DNA from: Flavobacteriaceae bacterium
GTDB taxonomy: Bacteria; Bacteroidota; Bacteroidia; Flavobacteriales; Flavobacteriaceae
Length of the DNA: 60,242 nucleotides
Assembly (NCBI GenBank): GCA_024635765.1
Contig: JAGXIE010000112.1
Coordinates: forward strand, 1-60,242
Direction of reading: 5' to 3'
Shown one piece after another: positions 19,113-32,041 of this stretch. Under the pieces are notes generated by a model that saw nothing but the letters and a program-made list of their open reading frames with translations, ran no database searches and was not told the origin of the DNA. The position numbers and the translations under genes were made by a program. Position 1 is the first letter of the stretch; every line of letters starts with the position of its first letter.

Positions 19113-20744
19113 TTAATTTTTACTCTCAAATTGCCTAATATCCATAATTTTTTCTTCAAAATTATCCTTAAAATCAGACTTTCCTTTTATCCTTGTCTTA
19201 TAGGAATAAATCGTGGCTACCGATAACTGCAGAAAGTCAGCCACTTGATTGCTATCTTGAACCCCAAGCCGATACAGAGCAAAAATGCGCATTTCATTGT
19301 TCAACGAATCATCGTTATTCATCAGAGTTCGTTCTTTTTCAGGAAAAAGCTTGTTATACTCTTCTTTAAATGCAGGAAAGAGTTTCAAGAAGACTTCATC
19401 AAATTGTTGAAATAGATGGGCTCTTTCTTTTGAAACGCTATATTTCTTAAGAATTTGTACAACTTCTTCAGGTTGTTTGGATATGATTTTATGTAGAATA
19501 TTTTTTTGGAGTTTGTCCATCTTACTAATAAAGTCAGATGAAACTTTTAGAAAGTAAGTGATGTATTCCTGTTTGATATTGTCCACCTCTTTTAGGTTTG
19601 TATTTAGCTCTTGAAGCTTCAAATTTGATTCGGCGAGAATTTTTCTCGATGCATTTCTCGCCTTCAATTGTTTGATAATTACAATTAAAAAAACCACAAC
19701 TAAAAGTGCCAAAATAGATAACGCAATAACAATTTTTGTTAGTTTTTTATTTTGCGTTTCCGTTTTTTGAATTTGCGCCTTTTCAATGATTGGGAGAATT
19801 GATGATATCTCTAATTTACGGTGGCGAGCATTATAAAAAGTCGCATCTTCCATAGCTATGGAAATATATCGATTTGCTTTTTTTAACTCCCCAATTTCAA
19901 ATAACTCACTTGCCAAATTACGGATGGCAACGGTTTCCTTTGTTGCACTCTGAATATCCGCTATGGCAGCACGAGCCAAATATTCAAGTTGCTTCTCTTC
20001 ATCACCCTGCACAGAATAGACATATGCCAACGAAGATGTGGCTATGGCATAGTAATGAGCTGGCAATTCAAAATTTGCAATCCAATAGGTAAATGCCTCT
20101 TGAGCACCTTCCCAATCGTTCTGTTTTAATCGCCTCAAACTTTCTGTATTCCAGTACTCATTTGAATTTGGTTCGACATACAATAAAGCTTGATTTAAAA
20201 ATTCATTGCCGTGTTGGATATAATTTTGGCTGAAACGGAAGTCACGTGTATAGTCTGCCAAATCGAAGAAAGTTCGTGCTTTTACAGCATAGTATTCAAA
20301 TTTGAGAGGATTTGATAATGATTCTGTGTCTATTATTTTGAGCGTATCGATGGCCTCTTTGAATAATCCGGAGGACATAAGGACAAATCCTTCCTTGATT
20401 CTTGCTTGTGATAATTTTAATGTGTCCTTCAACAAAATAGCCTTTGCTTTGGCTTCTTCTAAATAATAATAGGCGGAGTCATAATTAAAAGATTGATATT
20501 CATTGAATAGAAGGAGATTATCCTCGTATATTTTTCGGTTATCTTCATAGTAGATATGCTTATCCAATTGTTTTTTGAGAGCAGAAATTTTTGCGTATTT
20601 CTGTTTGGTATACATGTCCCTTTTACCGATGGCCTCTTCAAGTTTAGCAAAAATTGAATCTGTTTGGAATGATTGTGTCGAACTCATAAAAGTCAAACAT
20701 AAAATTAGAAGGATTCTAAATGATAAATTTTTAGTCATTAACAT
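19113..20744 (-). CDS. TPR-containing HTH regulator (DUF6377-like), PUL-associated
   Basis: Signal/TPR N-terminus, central TM, C-terminal LuxR-like HTH (RIFALYRLGVQDSNQVADFLQLSVATIYSYKTRIKGKS); divergent from susC. Confidence 0.82.
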   Translation of the reverse strand: MLMTKNLSFRILLILCLTFMSSTQSFQTDSIFAKLEEAIGKRDMYTKQKYAKISALKKQLDKHIYYEDNRKIYEDNLLLFNEYQSFNYDSAYYYLEEAKAKAILLKDTLKLSQARIKEGFVLMSSGLFKEAIDTLKIIDTESLSNPLKFEYYAVKARTFFDLADYTRDFRFSQNYIQHGNEFLNQALLYVEPNSNEYWNTESLRRLKQNDWEGAQEAFTYWIANFELPAHYYAIATSSLAYVYSVQGDEEKQLEYLARAAIADIQSATKETVAIRNLASELFEIGELKKANRYISIAMEDATFYNARHRKLEISSILPIIEKAQIQKTETQNKKLTKIVIALSILALLVVVFLIVIIKQLKARNASRKILAESNLKLQELNTNLKEVDNIKQEYITYFLKVSSDFISKMDKLQKNILHKIISKQPEEVVQILKKYSVSKERAHLFQQFDEVFLKLFPAFKEEYNKLFPEKERTLMNNDDSLNNEMRIFALYRLGVQDSNQVADFLQLSVATIYSYKTRIKGKSDFKDNFEEKIMDIRQFESKN

Positions 20745-21074
20745 CGATTCTCAAAAACTGACCCTGATTTTTATGAATATCCAAAAAATTTCACAGAGTA
20801 TTGCAAATATAGCAAATAATTAATCTTGATTTTTTTAATATTAATCTTGATTGCTAATAATAAAAAATTATCACAAATATCTGAAAAACAACTACTCAAT
20901 CGTATTTTAAGTAATATTTTTTCTTGATTTATCCATTGTTTATTTTATTTGAGTTGATGTTGCACCTATTTTTGAAATGTTATTAAATCGTTAACAAGGC
21001 CAAAGGTCTTTCACAAACCTTTGTAGAATTAATTTTTAACAATTTAACTAAATGAGTAAAACACTCCTACCATC

Positions 21075-24000
21075 ATGAAAGAAAATAAACAAAAGAGTCT
21101 CTATCACATTTTGATTTTACAACCAACAAAAATCTTTATTTGGCTTTTAATTGGATTTGGATTGGCACAGGCTGATTCAATATTTGCTAATGGTGTCAAT
21201 TACACCGATGAATTATTTCAACAAATAGTGGTTACTGGACAAATTGTTGATGAAAATGGGATTCCTTTATTAGGAGCTAATGTAATAGAAAAAGGCACTT
21301 CCAATGGTGTTGCTGCCGATTTGGATGGTAACTTTAGTATTAACGTTTCAAGCGCAAACTCTATTATTGTCATAAGCTACATAGGTTATAAGGATAAGGA
21401 AATCTCTGCTAATGCGAATGTAGGAATTATTACTCTCGAACCTGACGCCAGCTCATTGGATGAAGTCGTGGTTATAGGTTATGGTACTACCAAACGTAAG
21501 GATGTCACAGGTGCTGTGGCATCGATTTCAGAAGACGAAATGAATCAAGGCGCCATTACAAGTCCACTGCAGTTGATAGGAGGAAAAGCAGCAGGTGTTG
21601 TTATTAATCAAACAGGAAGCGAGCCTGGCTCTGCGCCAAGTGTTAGGATACGGGGTATTTCTTCGCTGATTGGAGGAAACGACCCATTGGTTGTGGTTGA
21701 TGGTATCCAAGGCAATATGGATTTGCTGAACCAAATACCTCCAAGCGAAATCGCAACCATGGATATTTTGAAAGATGCTTCAGCGACTGCAATTTATGGG
21801 TCTCGTGGGGCTGCTGGTGTCATCATTGTAAGTACCAAAAAAAGTAAGGCAGGAAGCACCACATTGCAATATGTTGGAAGTACTTCAGTGGATTATATAC
21901 CAAAGAAGCTCGATATGCTTGATGCCGACCAATGGTGGACACAGGCACAACTGTCAGGAGTTCCAGCTTCAGCTAATCATGGTGCAAATACCGATTGGTA
22001 CAATTTACTGACACAAACTGGAGTTACGCAAAGCCATACCTTATCATTTGGGGGTGGGACAGAAAAGTTCAATTACAGAGGGTCCATCAGTGCCATTTTA
22101 CAGGATGGTGTAGTGATTAACTCCAATAATCAAAAATATATTGGAAGAATCGTTGCGACCCAGAAAGCATTGGATGACCATTTGACATTGACCTATAACC
22201 TCAACAGTGGTATTATTGAAAATAGAGGCACTGTTCAAAGCATTGGTCGTGCTTCTTTTACATCCAATTTAATAACAAACGCCTATTTGATGCGTCCTAC
22301 AGACCCTGTATTCGATATAGATGGTAGTTATTATAACGATCCCAATGTCTTTCAATACCTCAATCCTTACGCAGTAGCCCAAACTGTTGTGAACGAGGGA
22401 CAGCAAGATAATTTATTTGGCAGTCTAAAGGCAGATTTAGATGTTTACAAAGGAATTTCCGTTGGTTGGTTTGGAAGTTGGAGAAAAACTAATTTTACAA
22501 ATGGCTTTTTTCTTCCTGTTGAATCCACTAGTGCGAATGCCATAGACCAAAACGGTTTTGCAAATATCACAAATAATAGACAAGACGAAAAATTGATGAA
22601 CATCAGTCTTTCTTACAAAGAAGAATTTGGGGACCATAATGTTAATGCATTGGCGTTATATGAATGGCAGAGGCAAACCTACCAAGGTAATTATGCGCAA
22701 GCCAGAGGATTTATAAACAATATTGCAACGTATAATGCCCTCCAATTGGGAGATTTGTCAAGTGTACGCCCTGGAGATATTTCCTCTTATAAAAATGACC
22801 GAACTTTAGTGTCCTTTTTGGGTCGTGTTAATTATTCGTATCTTAATAGATATTTGTTGACAGTCAGCTTTAGAAGTGATGCGTCTTCTGTTTTTGGAGA
22901 GAACAATAAATGGGGATACTTTCCATCGGCTTCCTTGGGCTGGCAAATAGACCAAGAACCGTTTATGGCAGATCAAGAGATTTTTGACCAATTGAAACTT
23001 CGTGGCGGTTATGGTGTCACAGGTAACCAACAGGGTCTGTTCCCACAAAATTCACTTTCACTTGTAGGAGGTTCTGGAGTGACCTATTTTGGAGGGCAAC
23101 AAATTACAAATTTTAACGTCGTCCAAAATGCCAATGCCGATTTACGTTGGGAAACCAAAAAACAAACAAATATCGGAGTGGATTTTGCCATGCTGGATAA
23201 TCGATTAAGAGGTACAATTGATGTTTATACTGCAACAACTGATAATCTTTTATTTGACTATACCGTACCGCAACCTCCATTTCCGTTCAGCACGATTAAA
23301 GCAAACGTGGGAAGCATTCGTAACCAAGGTTTGGAGCTATCCTTGGCGTATGACCTTATTGATAGGGACGATATGTTGCTAACCTTGGCAGGGAATGTAT
23401 CCTTCCTTAAAAATGAAGTGTTAAATTTAAGTGGCAGCATCAACGGCGTACCATTGAATACAAATTATGTACCTTGGGGTCCTAATGCATATTTGATTGA
23501 AGGGCAGCCAATTGGAACCTTCAATATTTTGCACCACACTGGTAAAGATGATGCAAATTCTGAAACTGTTCAGGATGTCAATGGAGATGGTACCATTGAC
23601 CAAGGTAACCAAAGTCCAGACCGTATATTGCAAGGGTCAGCTCTACCGACATACACTTATGCATTCAATCCTACATTTCAGTATAAAAATTTAGATGTAT
23701 CTATGTTATGGAGGGGTTCTGGAGGAAACAAAATATATAATGGTCTTAAATCAAGCTTGAGCTATTTAGAAAACGTAGGGCGTTCAAATGTATTGGAAAG
23801 TGCAGTAGAATTAGGAATTTCTGGCTCTCGCTATGGTTCAGACCTCTGGTTGGAAGATGGTTCGTTCTTAAGATTGGATAATTTAACGGCGGGATACACC
23901 TTCGATTTTCAAGAATCAAAATATCTTAATTCTGTAAGATTGTCATTGACAGGGAACAATCTTATACTCATCACCGACTACTCGGGAATTGATCCCGAAC

Positions 24001-24095
24001 TTAATTTTTCCGGTGGAAATGGCTTTGGAGGAGATAATGGCATTTATCCTCGTACACGTAGCTTTGTCATCGGTCTTGATGTAAAATTAAAATAA
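21075..24095 (+). CDS. SusC/RagA-family TonB-dependent outer-membrane receptor
   Basis: CarboxypepD_reg-like N-terminus VTGQIVDENGIPLLGANVIEKGTSNGVAADLDGNFSI, DEVVVIGYGTTKRKDVTGAV, DILKDASATAIYGSRGAAGVIIVSTKK. Confidence 0.96.
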   Translation: MKENKQKSLYHILILQPTKIFIWLLIGFGLAQADSIFANGVNYTDELFQQIVVTGQIVDENGIPLLGANVIEKGTSNGVAADLDGNFSINVSSANSIIVISYIGYKDKEISANANVGIITLEPDASSLDEVVVIGYGTTKRKDVTGAVASISEDEMNQGAITSPLQLIGGKAAGVVINQTGSEPGSAPSVRIRGISSLIGGNDPLVVVDGIQGNMDLLNQIPPSEIATMDILKDASATAIYGSRGAAGVIIVSTKKSKAGSTTLQYVGSTSVDYIPKKLDMLDADQWWTQAQLSGVPASANHGANTDWYNLLTQTGVTQSHTLSFGGGTEKFNYRGSISAILQDGVVINSNNQKYIGRIVATQKALDDHLTLTYNLNSGIIENRGTVQSIGRASFTSNLITNAYLMRPTDPVFDIDGSYYNDPNVFQYLNPYAVAQTVVNEGQQDNLFGSLKADLDVYKGISVGWFGSWRKTNFTNGFFLPVESTSANAIDQNGFANITNNRQDEKLMNISLSYKEEFGDHNVNALALYEWQRQTYQGNYAQARGFINNIATYNALQLGDLSSVRPGDISSYKNDRTLVSFLGRVNYSYLNRYLLTVSFRSDASSVFGENNKWGYFPSASLGWQIDQEPFMADQEIFDQLKLRGGYGVTGNQQGLFPQNSLSLVGGSGVTYFGGQQITNFNVVQNANADLRWETKKQTNIGVDFAMLDNRLRGTIDVYTATTDNLLFDYTVPQPPFPFSTIKANVGSIRNQGLELSLAYDLIDRDDMLLTLAGNVSFLKNEVLNLSGSINGVPLNTNYVPWGPNAYLIEGQPIGTFNILHHTGKDDANSETVQDVNGDGTIDQGNQSPDRILQGSALPTYTYAFNPTFQYKNLDVSMLWRGSGGNKIYNGLKSSLSYLENVGRSNVLESAVELGISGSRYGSDLWLEDGSFLRLDNLTAGYTFDFQESKYLNSVRLSLTGNNLILITDYSGIDPELNFSGGNGFGGDNGIYPRTRSFVIGLDVKLK

Positions 24096-24102
24096 AAAAG
24101 AA

Positions 24103-25596
24103 ATGAAAAGAAAAGAACTATTGATTATTGGATGTTTAAGCATCCTCTTGTTTAGTGCTTGTACAAATGTGGATGAAAATGTCTATGACAGGTATGAAGC
24201 AAATGAATTCTACGGAACTCCTGAAGGTTCCGATGTGGCACTTGCAGCCGTTTATGCTCAAGTTGCTGGCAATTGGGATGGTGTTGGTTATGCAGGCGCT
24301 GATAATGGCTGGTATGACATGACCTCCATGAGTGCGGACGAACAAGTCATTCCCCACAGAAATACGGGTGACTGGCAATTGGATTTTGCTAGATTGTTTA
24401 AACACGAGTGGTTGCCGACAGACCTCATCATAAACAATACTTGGAACTGGTTGTACCGCTCCATCTTCAACGCCAATCTTGCGGTGGAACAATTGACAAA
24501 TGCCAACGCAGAAGCTTCCAAAATTGCAGAAGCAAAAGTGTTGAGAGCATTTTTCTACTATCTACTGATTGACAGTTATGGAAATGTACCGTTTTACACA
24601 GAAAATAGCATAACGGTAGATCAAATTCCACAGGCAAGCCGCACGGACGTTTACAATTTCATTGTTACGGAGCTTACAGACAATGTCGATTTGTTATCGC
24701 CAGAAAAAGGAGGTAACTATTATGGTCGATTCAATAAATGGGCTGGGTATGCGCTATTGGCCAAAGTATATTTGAATGCAGAAGTTTATACGGGAACACC
24801 GCAATGGCAAGCCTGTTTAGAAGCTTGTCAAACTGTTGATGAAGGTGGTTTTTCTTTACATTCTGGAGCAGCAAGCGATTCGAGCCCATTTGGTTCTCAA
24901 TATTATGAACTATTTGGAGATGTGCTCCCAGACGATGAGACAATTTTGGCAATGTATGCAAGTGTAAACATCGTATCCAGAAATATTTATGGTGTAAGGA
25001 CTTTGTTTGGTGCTCATGGGCAGGCACTTTTTGGATATAGTGGATGGAATGGTACCATCGTTCCAAAGCAGTATTTTCTGCAATTTGATGCCAATGATGT
25101 CCGTACAAGACAATTTGTTTTTGGCGCACAGCCAGGTGGTGTAACGTATACGATGGAAGTTGCCTCTTTGGATGATCCAGGTGCTGCTCCTCAAGCAGGG
25201 ATTAGAGGTCTTAAATTTTATCCTGCTGGTATTATGGATGGTGGTGGTGCTTCCAATGACTTCCCGATATATAGGTATGCAGATTTCTTATTGATGAAAG
25301 CTGAATGTCTAGTGAGATTGGGTAATGCAGGAGCTGCAAAACCTTTTATCGACCAAGTGAGACAAAGAGCAGGCTTAAATGGGTTGGATGGAAATCCTAC
25401 AATAACAGACATTTATAACGAACGAGGTTTTGAATTAAATTGGGAAGGGCACAGACGTCAAGACATGATACGATTCGGAACTTTTTTGAATCCAAATGAA
25501 TTCCGGGGAGCATCCCAGGATTTCAGAAAATTATTCCCAATTCCGACTTCTGCTTTGGATGCCAATCAAGGATTGCAACAAAACCCAGGTTATTAA
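24103..25596 (+). CDS. SusD/RagB-family nutrient-binding outer-membrane lipoprotein
   Basis: Lipobox LLFSACTNVDEN; AKVLRAFFYYLLIDSYGNVPFYTE; C-terminal NERGFELNWEGHRRQDMIRFGTF. Confidence 0.95.
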   Translation: MKRKELLIIGCLSILLFSACTNVDENVYDRYEANEFYGTPEGSDVALAAVYAQVAGNWDGVGYAGADNGWYDMTSMSADEQVIPHRNTGDWQLDFARLFKHEWLPTDLIINNTWNWLYRSIFNANLAVEQLTNANAEASKIAEAKVLRAFFYYLLIDSYGNVPFYTENSITVDQIPQASRTDVYNFIVTELTDNVDLLSPEKGGNYYGRFNKWAGYALLAKVYLNAEVYTGTPQWQACLEACQTVDEGGFSLHSGAASDSSPFGSQYYELFGDVLPDDETILAMYASVNIVSRNIYGVRTLFGAHGQALFGYSGWNGTIVPKQYFLQFDANDVRTRQFVFGAQPGGVTYTMEVASLDDPGAAPQAGIRGLKFYPAGIMDGGGASNDFPIYRYADFLLMKAECLVRLGNAGAAKPFIDQVRQRAGLNGLDGNPTITDIYNERGFELNWEGHRRQDMIRFGTFLNPNEFRGASQDFRKLFPIPTSALDANQGLQQNPGY

Positions 25597-25608
25597 AAAA
25601 ATACAGTT

Positions 25609-26997
25609 ATGAAAAATTTAATCAATAGAATTCTTGCATTGGGCTTTATCGTTTTAGCCTGTGCATCCTGCGAAAAGGATGCGGAATTGACTACGCTTCA
25701 AGAGGTAAGTTTTGCTGCGCCTATTGAAGCAACTCCTAACAGCATTATATTATCAGAGGATAACAACTTTCAGCCGGTAATGACGGTTTCTTGGCTGGAC
25801 GTTATTTATCCAATATCAGCTCCAGTAACTTATACGTTGGCAATTGATGCCACTGCAGATACGTTTGGTGAAAATGGTTGGGCAAATGCAGTAAGAATAC
25901 CAGTGGGTTCAGACGTGTTAAGCACCTCTATTTTAGGCGATGACCTTAATGACTATGCCGCAGAACTTGGACTTGCTCCTGATGTGGAAGGAGAATTGAT
26001 GGTTCGGGTGGAAGCTTATATGGATCGATTCGTCTATTCTGATCCCGTTGCAATCACTGTGACGCCTTACGTGCAGGAACTTCCAACAGGTAACTTGTAT
26101 ATCCCAGGCGCTTATAATGGATGGGATCCTGCTACTGCTGCCATATTGCCCGCAATTTCTTCAGGTATTTATCAAGGTTATTTAACCGTTAGTGTACCAC
26201 AAGGTTTAGGATTTAAAATCACACCAGAACAAGATTGGGACGAATTTTACGGTTTGGACTCCAATGGCAATTTGTCTCTAGGAGCGGATGGGGATTTAAG
26301 TTTTCCAGCTCATGGATCTTATCAAATTACTGTAAATCTCAATAATTTGACCTATACCATAGTCCCATATTCATGGGGAATTATCGGGCCTTCCACTCCA
26401 GGAGGCTGGGATGCTGACACTGACATGAGCTTTAATTATATCGATCAACAATGGGAGTATATCGGACCATTGGCAGCAGGTGCACTTAAGTTTAGGCTTA
26501 ATAACGAATGGACCACTAATTATGGTACTGAAAACGGAAATAATGGTGAAGTGCAGAATGCAGAAGTCTATTTGGACAATCCTGGTGCACATACAATTAA
26601 TTTAGGAGACTTCTATAAAGTGACATTTTCCGTAAATCCAAACGAACCAGCCGTTGCAATATACTCTGTAAATTTGGTTTCCTACTCATGGGGAATTATT
26701 GGTGATGCTACGCCGGGAGGCTGGAATGCTGATACTGATATGACCTACGATTTTGGAAATTCAAGATGGACATATACTGGTGACTTGGTTCCTGGTGCTC
26801 TAAAATTCAGGCTTAATGATGAGTGGACTATTAATTATGGGACTGAAGATGGTAACAACGGGAATATTGTCGATGGAATTATGTATATCGACAATCCAGG
26901 GGCTCACACAATCAATGTTGCTGGCACTTATGAAATCATTTTTGAAGTAGGTGCTAATAATCCACCAACGGCAATTTATTCAATAACGCAGTTGTAA
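25609..26997 (+). CDS. SusE/SusF-like outer-membrane starch-binding lipoprotein
   Basis: Lipobox ACASCEKDAE; tandem WGIIGPSTPGGWDADTDMSF / WGIIGDATPGGWNADTDMTY modules like SusE/F CBMs. Confidence 0.88.
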   Translation: MKNLINRILALGFIVLACASCEKDAELTTLQEVSFAAPIEATPNSIILSEDNNFQPVMTVSWLDVIYPISAPVTYTLAIDATADTFGENGWANAVRIPVGSDVLSTSILGDDLNDYAAELGLAPDVEGELMVRVEAYMDRFVYSDPVAITVTPYVQELPTGNLYIPGAYNGWDPATAAILPAISSGIYQGYLTVSVPQGLGFKITPEQDWDEFYGLDSNGNLSLGADGDLSFPAHGSYQITVNLNNLTYTIVPYSWGIIGPSTPGGWDADTDMSFNYIDQQWEYIGPLAAGALKFRLNNEWTTNYGTENGNNGEVQNAEVYLDNPGAHTINLGDFYKVTFSVNPNEPAVAIYSVNLVSYSWGIIGDATPGGWNADTDMTYDFGNSRWTYTGDLVPGALKFRLNDEWTINYGTEDGNNGNIVDGIMYIDNPGAHTINVAGTYEIIFEVGANNPPTAIYSITQL

Positions 26998-27018
26998 CAA
27001 ATTTAAAAATATAATTCA

Positions 27019-28404
27019 ATGAAAAATTTAGTCTTAAATATCCTATTTACAATTTGTTCCCTTACTGTCATGACCTCTTGTGGTTCTGATGATGAAGGAA
27101 CTACCGTAAACAATCCATCCTATGAACAATATGGCGTGCCGTTCACTAACATGCCCAATAAGGAGGACGCAATAATCTATCAGGTTAATCTACGGGCGTT
27201 CAGCGAATCTGGCGATATCAATGGTGTTCGACAACGTTTAAGTCATATTCAGGAATTAGGGGCCAATGTCATTTACTTGATGCCGATATATCCTGTTGGG
27301 CAATTAAATTCAGTAGGCGAATTGGGTTCTCCTTATTCCGTGAAAGATTACAAATCGGTAAGTACGGAGTTTGGTACCTTGGAAGATTTACGGGCCCTAG
27401 TCGATGAAGCACATGCCATGAACATGGCTGTTATTCTAGACTGGGTGGCAAATCACACCTCTTGGGATAATGCTTGGATTTCAGAACATCCAGAATGGTA
27501 TCAACAAAACGAGAATGGTGAGATTATTGCGCCTCCTGGCACAGGATGGAATGATGTCGCACAATTGAATTTTGATAATGTAGAGCTTCGAAAAGCAATG
27601 ATTGATGCGATGTCTTATTGGGTCTTTAATGCAAATATTGATGGCTTCAGATGTGATTTTGCCGATGGGGTGCAACAAAGTTTTTGGTCGGAAGCGATTA
27701 GCACTTTAAAGTCTATCAAGAATCAAAAAATGTTGTTTTTAGCAGAAGGTACTCGCAGGAATCATTTTGAAGTTGGGTTTGATTACACGTTTGGATTTAA
27801 CTATTTTGATGCTCTTAAAAAGGTATTTTCTGAAGGTAAGCCAGCAACTTATATTCAGGATTCAAATGCAATTGAATATAATAATAATTATGACAATTCA
27901 AATCGTATTGTACGTTATACCTCAAACCATGATGTGAACATTACTGATGGTACTCCTTTAGAGTTATTCGGAGGAAAACCCGGTTCTTTGGCAACGTTTG
28001 TAGTGGCAGCGTATATGAAATCTGTTCCGATGATTTACAACGGACAGGAAATTGGTTATAACCAGAGAATCCCATTCTTTAACCATACACCTATTGATTG
28101 GAGTACAGCAGATGCTGATGTATTTGAAGCGTATAAACAGATTGTTGCTTTTAGAAAAAGCAGCGAAGCTATAAAGACAGGTACTTATAATGGATATAGT
28201 AGTGCTGCAGTAAGTGCTTTTACAATGGAATCTCCATCAGAAAAAGTGTTTGTTATGTCAAACCTGACCAACTCAAATGCAGCCTACATAGTACCAACTA
28301 CATTAGCATCAGGCACATGGACAAATGCCTTTACAGGGGAAAATGTCTCGTTAAATGGAACTTTGACTTTGAGTCCATATCAATATATGGTTTTAAAAAA
28401 TTAA
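27019..28404 (+). CDS. GH13-family alpha-amylase lipoprotein
   Basis: Catalytic motifs DGFRCDFADG, MLFLAEGTR, RYTSNHDVN; lipobox TSCGSDDEG. Confidence 0.93.
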   Translation: MKNLVLNILFTICSLTVMTSCGSDDEGTTVNNPSYEQYGVPFTNMPNKEDAIIYQVNLRAFSESGDINGVRQRLSHIQELGANVIYLMPIYPVGQLNSVGELGSPYSVKDYKSVSTEFGTLEDLRALVDEAHAMNMAVILDWVANHTSWDNAWISEHPEWYQQNENGEIIAPPGTGWNDVAQLNFDNVELRKAMIDAMSYWVFNANIDGFRCDFADGVQQSFWSEAISTLKSIKNQKMLFLAEGTRRNHFEVGFDYTFGFNYFDALKKVFSEGKPATYIQDSNAIEYNNNYDNSNRIVRYTSNHDVNITDGTPLELFGGKPGSLATFVVAAYMKSVPMIYNGQEIGYNQRIPFFNHTPIDWSTADADVFEAYKQIVAFRKSSEAIKTGTYNGYSSAAVSAFTMESPSEKVFVMSNLTNSNAAYIVPTTLASGTWTNAFTGENVSLNGTLTLSPYQYMVLKN

Positions 28405-28412
28405 GCAGATAA

Positions 28413-30599
<2,187 letters not shown>

Positions 30600-30656
30600 C
30601 ACCTTGTTAGCAGGGCGCTAACACTAAATTTATATTAATTAAATAATCTTCTTATT

Positions 30657-31916
30657 ATGAAAAAAATTACATTTTTACTTTTTTGTTTCTTGACGATATC
30701 GTTCGCTCAAGCGCAATTGACGTCCGTGGCCATAGTTGGTGACGGCGTTGGTGGATGGCCAGGCGAAGCTGGAAACCCGGGTCCAACAGATATTAATCAA
30801 ATGACTTCAACCGATGGAGTTAATTGGAGCATTGAAAATTTAACCGTCACGGCAGGTGCTGCTAAATTTCGCGGTAACAATTCTTGGGATTTACCTTTTA
30901 ATTGGGGCGGCTCATCTTTTCCTTCTGGAACTGGTACAGTCGATGGAGGTGGAATGCCTACAACTGCTGGAACATTTAACGTAACATTTAACAGCAATAC
31001 ATTCGCTTATAATTTTGTGTTAGTTACTGGTGGTGGTCTGGCGTCTGTTGCCATAGTTGGTGATGGCGCTGGAGGCTGGCCAGGTGATGCTGGAAATCCT
31101 GGTCCCGTGGATGTAAACCAAATGGGTACTGTTGATGGTGTCAATTGGACAATTTCTAATCTTGCGCTTACTGTAGGGTCGGTAAAATTCCGTGGTAATA
31201 ATTCATGGGATTTGCCATATAATTGGGGCGGTACAAATTTTCCATCGGGTACGGCTGTAGTTGATGGTGGAGGGATAGGAACTACTTCAGGAAATTATAA
31301 CGTAAGTTTTAATAGCGATACCTTTGTATATACTTTTGAATTGGTAGGTAGTGGTGCTAGCTCTATTGCCATTGTTGGTGATGGGGCAGGAGGTTGGCCC
31401 GGTGAAGCTGGGAACCCTGGCCCTGTGGACGTACATCAAATGACATCCACAGACGGAATAAATTGGACAATAAATAATCTTACTTTGACGGATGGTTCTG
31501 TAAAATTTAGAGGTAACAATTCATGGGATTTACCATATAATTGGGGTGGTTCTACTTTTCCATCAGGAACAGCTGTGATTGATGGAGGAGGAATTACTTC
31601 TGTTGCTGGAGAATACAATGTTACGTTTAATAGCTCTACTCGAGTCTATAACTTTGATGACGTATTAGGAATTGACGATAATGATTTTTCAACTTTTAAC
31701 ATTTATCCGAATCCAACGACCGACATTTTGAATATTAAATCTGATAATGAAATTTCTAACATAACGTTATTTGATTTAACTGGGAAAAAGGTATTTGACA
31801 CAAAAAATGTGGTTAACAATCAGGTTTATATAGGTAATCTATTACCTGGAATATATTTGATGAACATTCAGGATAGCAATGAAAATGGGGTCGTTAAAAA
31901 AGTGATTTTGAAATAA
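30657..31916 (+). CDS. Secreted protein with three ~106-aa tandem CBM-like repeats and T9SS sorting domain
   Basis: Signal peptide MKKITFLLFCFLTISFAQAQ; three copies of SVAIVGDGxGGWPGEAGNPGPxDxNQM...; C-terminal STFNIYPNPTTDILNIKSDNEISNITLFDLTGKKVFD...LLPGIYLMNI. Confidence 0.92.
   Translation: MKKITFLLFCFLTISFAQAQLTSVAIVGDGVGGWPGEAGNPGPTDINQMTSTDGVNWSIENLTVTAGAAKFRGNNSWDLPFNWGGSSFPSGTGTVDGGGMPTTAGTFNVTFNSNTFAYNFVLVTGGGLASVAIVGDGAGGWPGDAGNPGPVDVNQMGTVDGVNWTISNLALTVGSVKFRGNNSWDLPYNWGGTNFPSGTAVVDGGGIGTTSGNYNVSFNSDTFVYTFELVGSGASSIAIVGDGAGGWPGEAGNPGPVDVHQMTSTDGINWTINNLTLTDGSVKFRGNNSWDLPYNWGGSTFPSGTAVIDGGGITSVAGEYNVTFNSSTRVYNFDDVLGIDDNDFSTFNIYPNPTTDILNIKSDNEISNITLFDLTGKKVFDTKNVVNNQVYIGNLLPGIYLMNIQDSNENGVVKKVILK
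30720..31664 (+). repeat. Three in-frame tandem repeats (period 318-321 bp)
   Basis: Repeat units start at 30720, 31041 and 31359. Confidence 0.9.
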
Positions 31917-31979
31917 ATCTCATTTTGTAGATTCATATCTTTTTTTAAGTCTTTAAGTAATTAGCCAAATAATGACAAG

Positions 31980-32007
31980 TGGGTTTCAAGAAATTGAAAC
32001 CCATTTT
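31980..32007 (+). terminator. Rho-independent terminator after PUL operon
   Basis: TGGGTTTCAA-gaaa-TTGAAACCCA-TTTT. Confidence 0.75.
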
Positions 32008-32041
32008 ATATATATTATTCTTAACTCTCAAAATTAGTAAT

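Noticed and set aside
21528-25412. Minus-strand ORFs inside susC/susD (e.g. 24731-25129, 22806-23048)
   Set aside because: Antisense shadows of strongly conserved SusC/SusD coding sequence.
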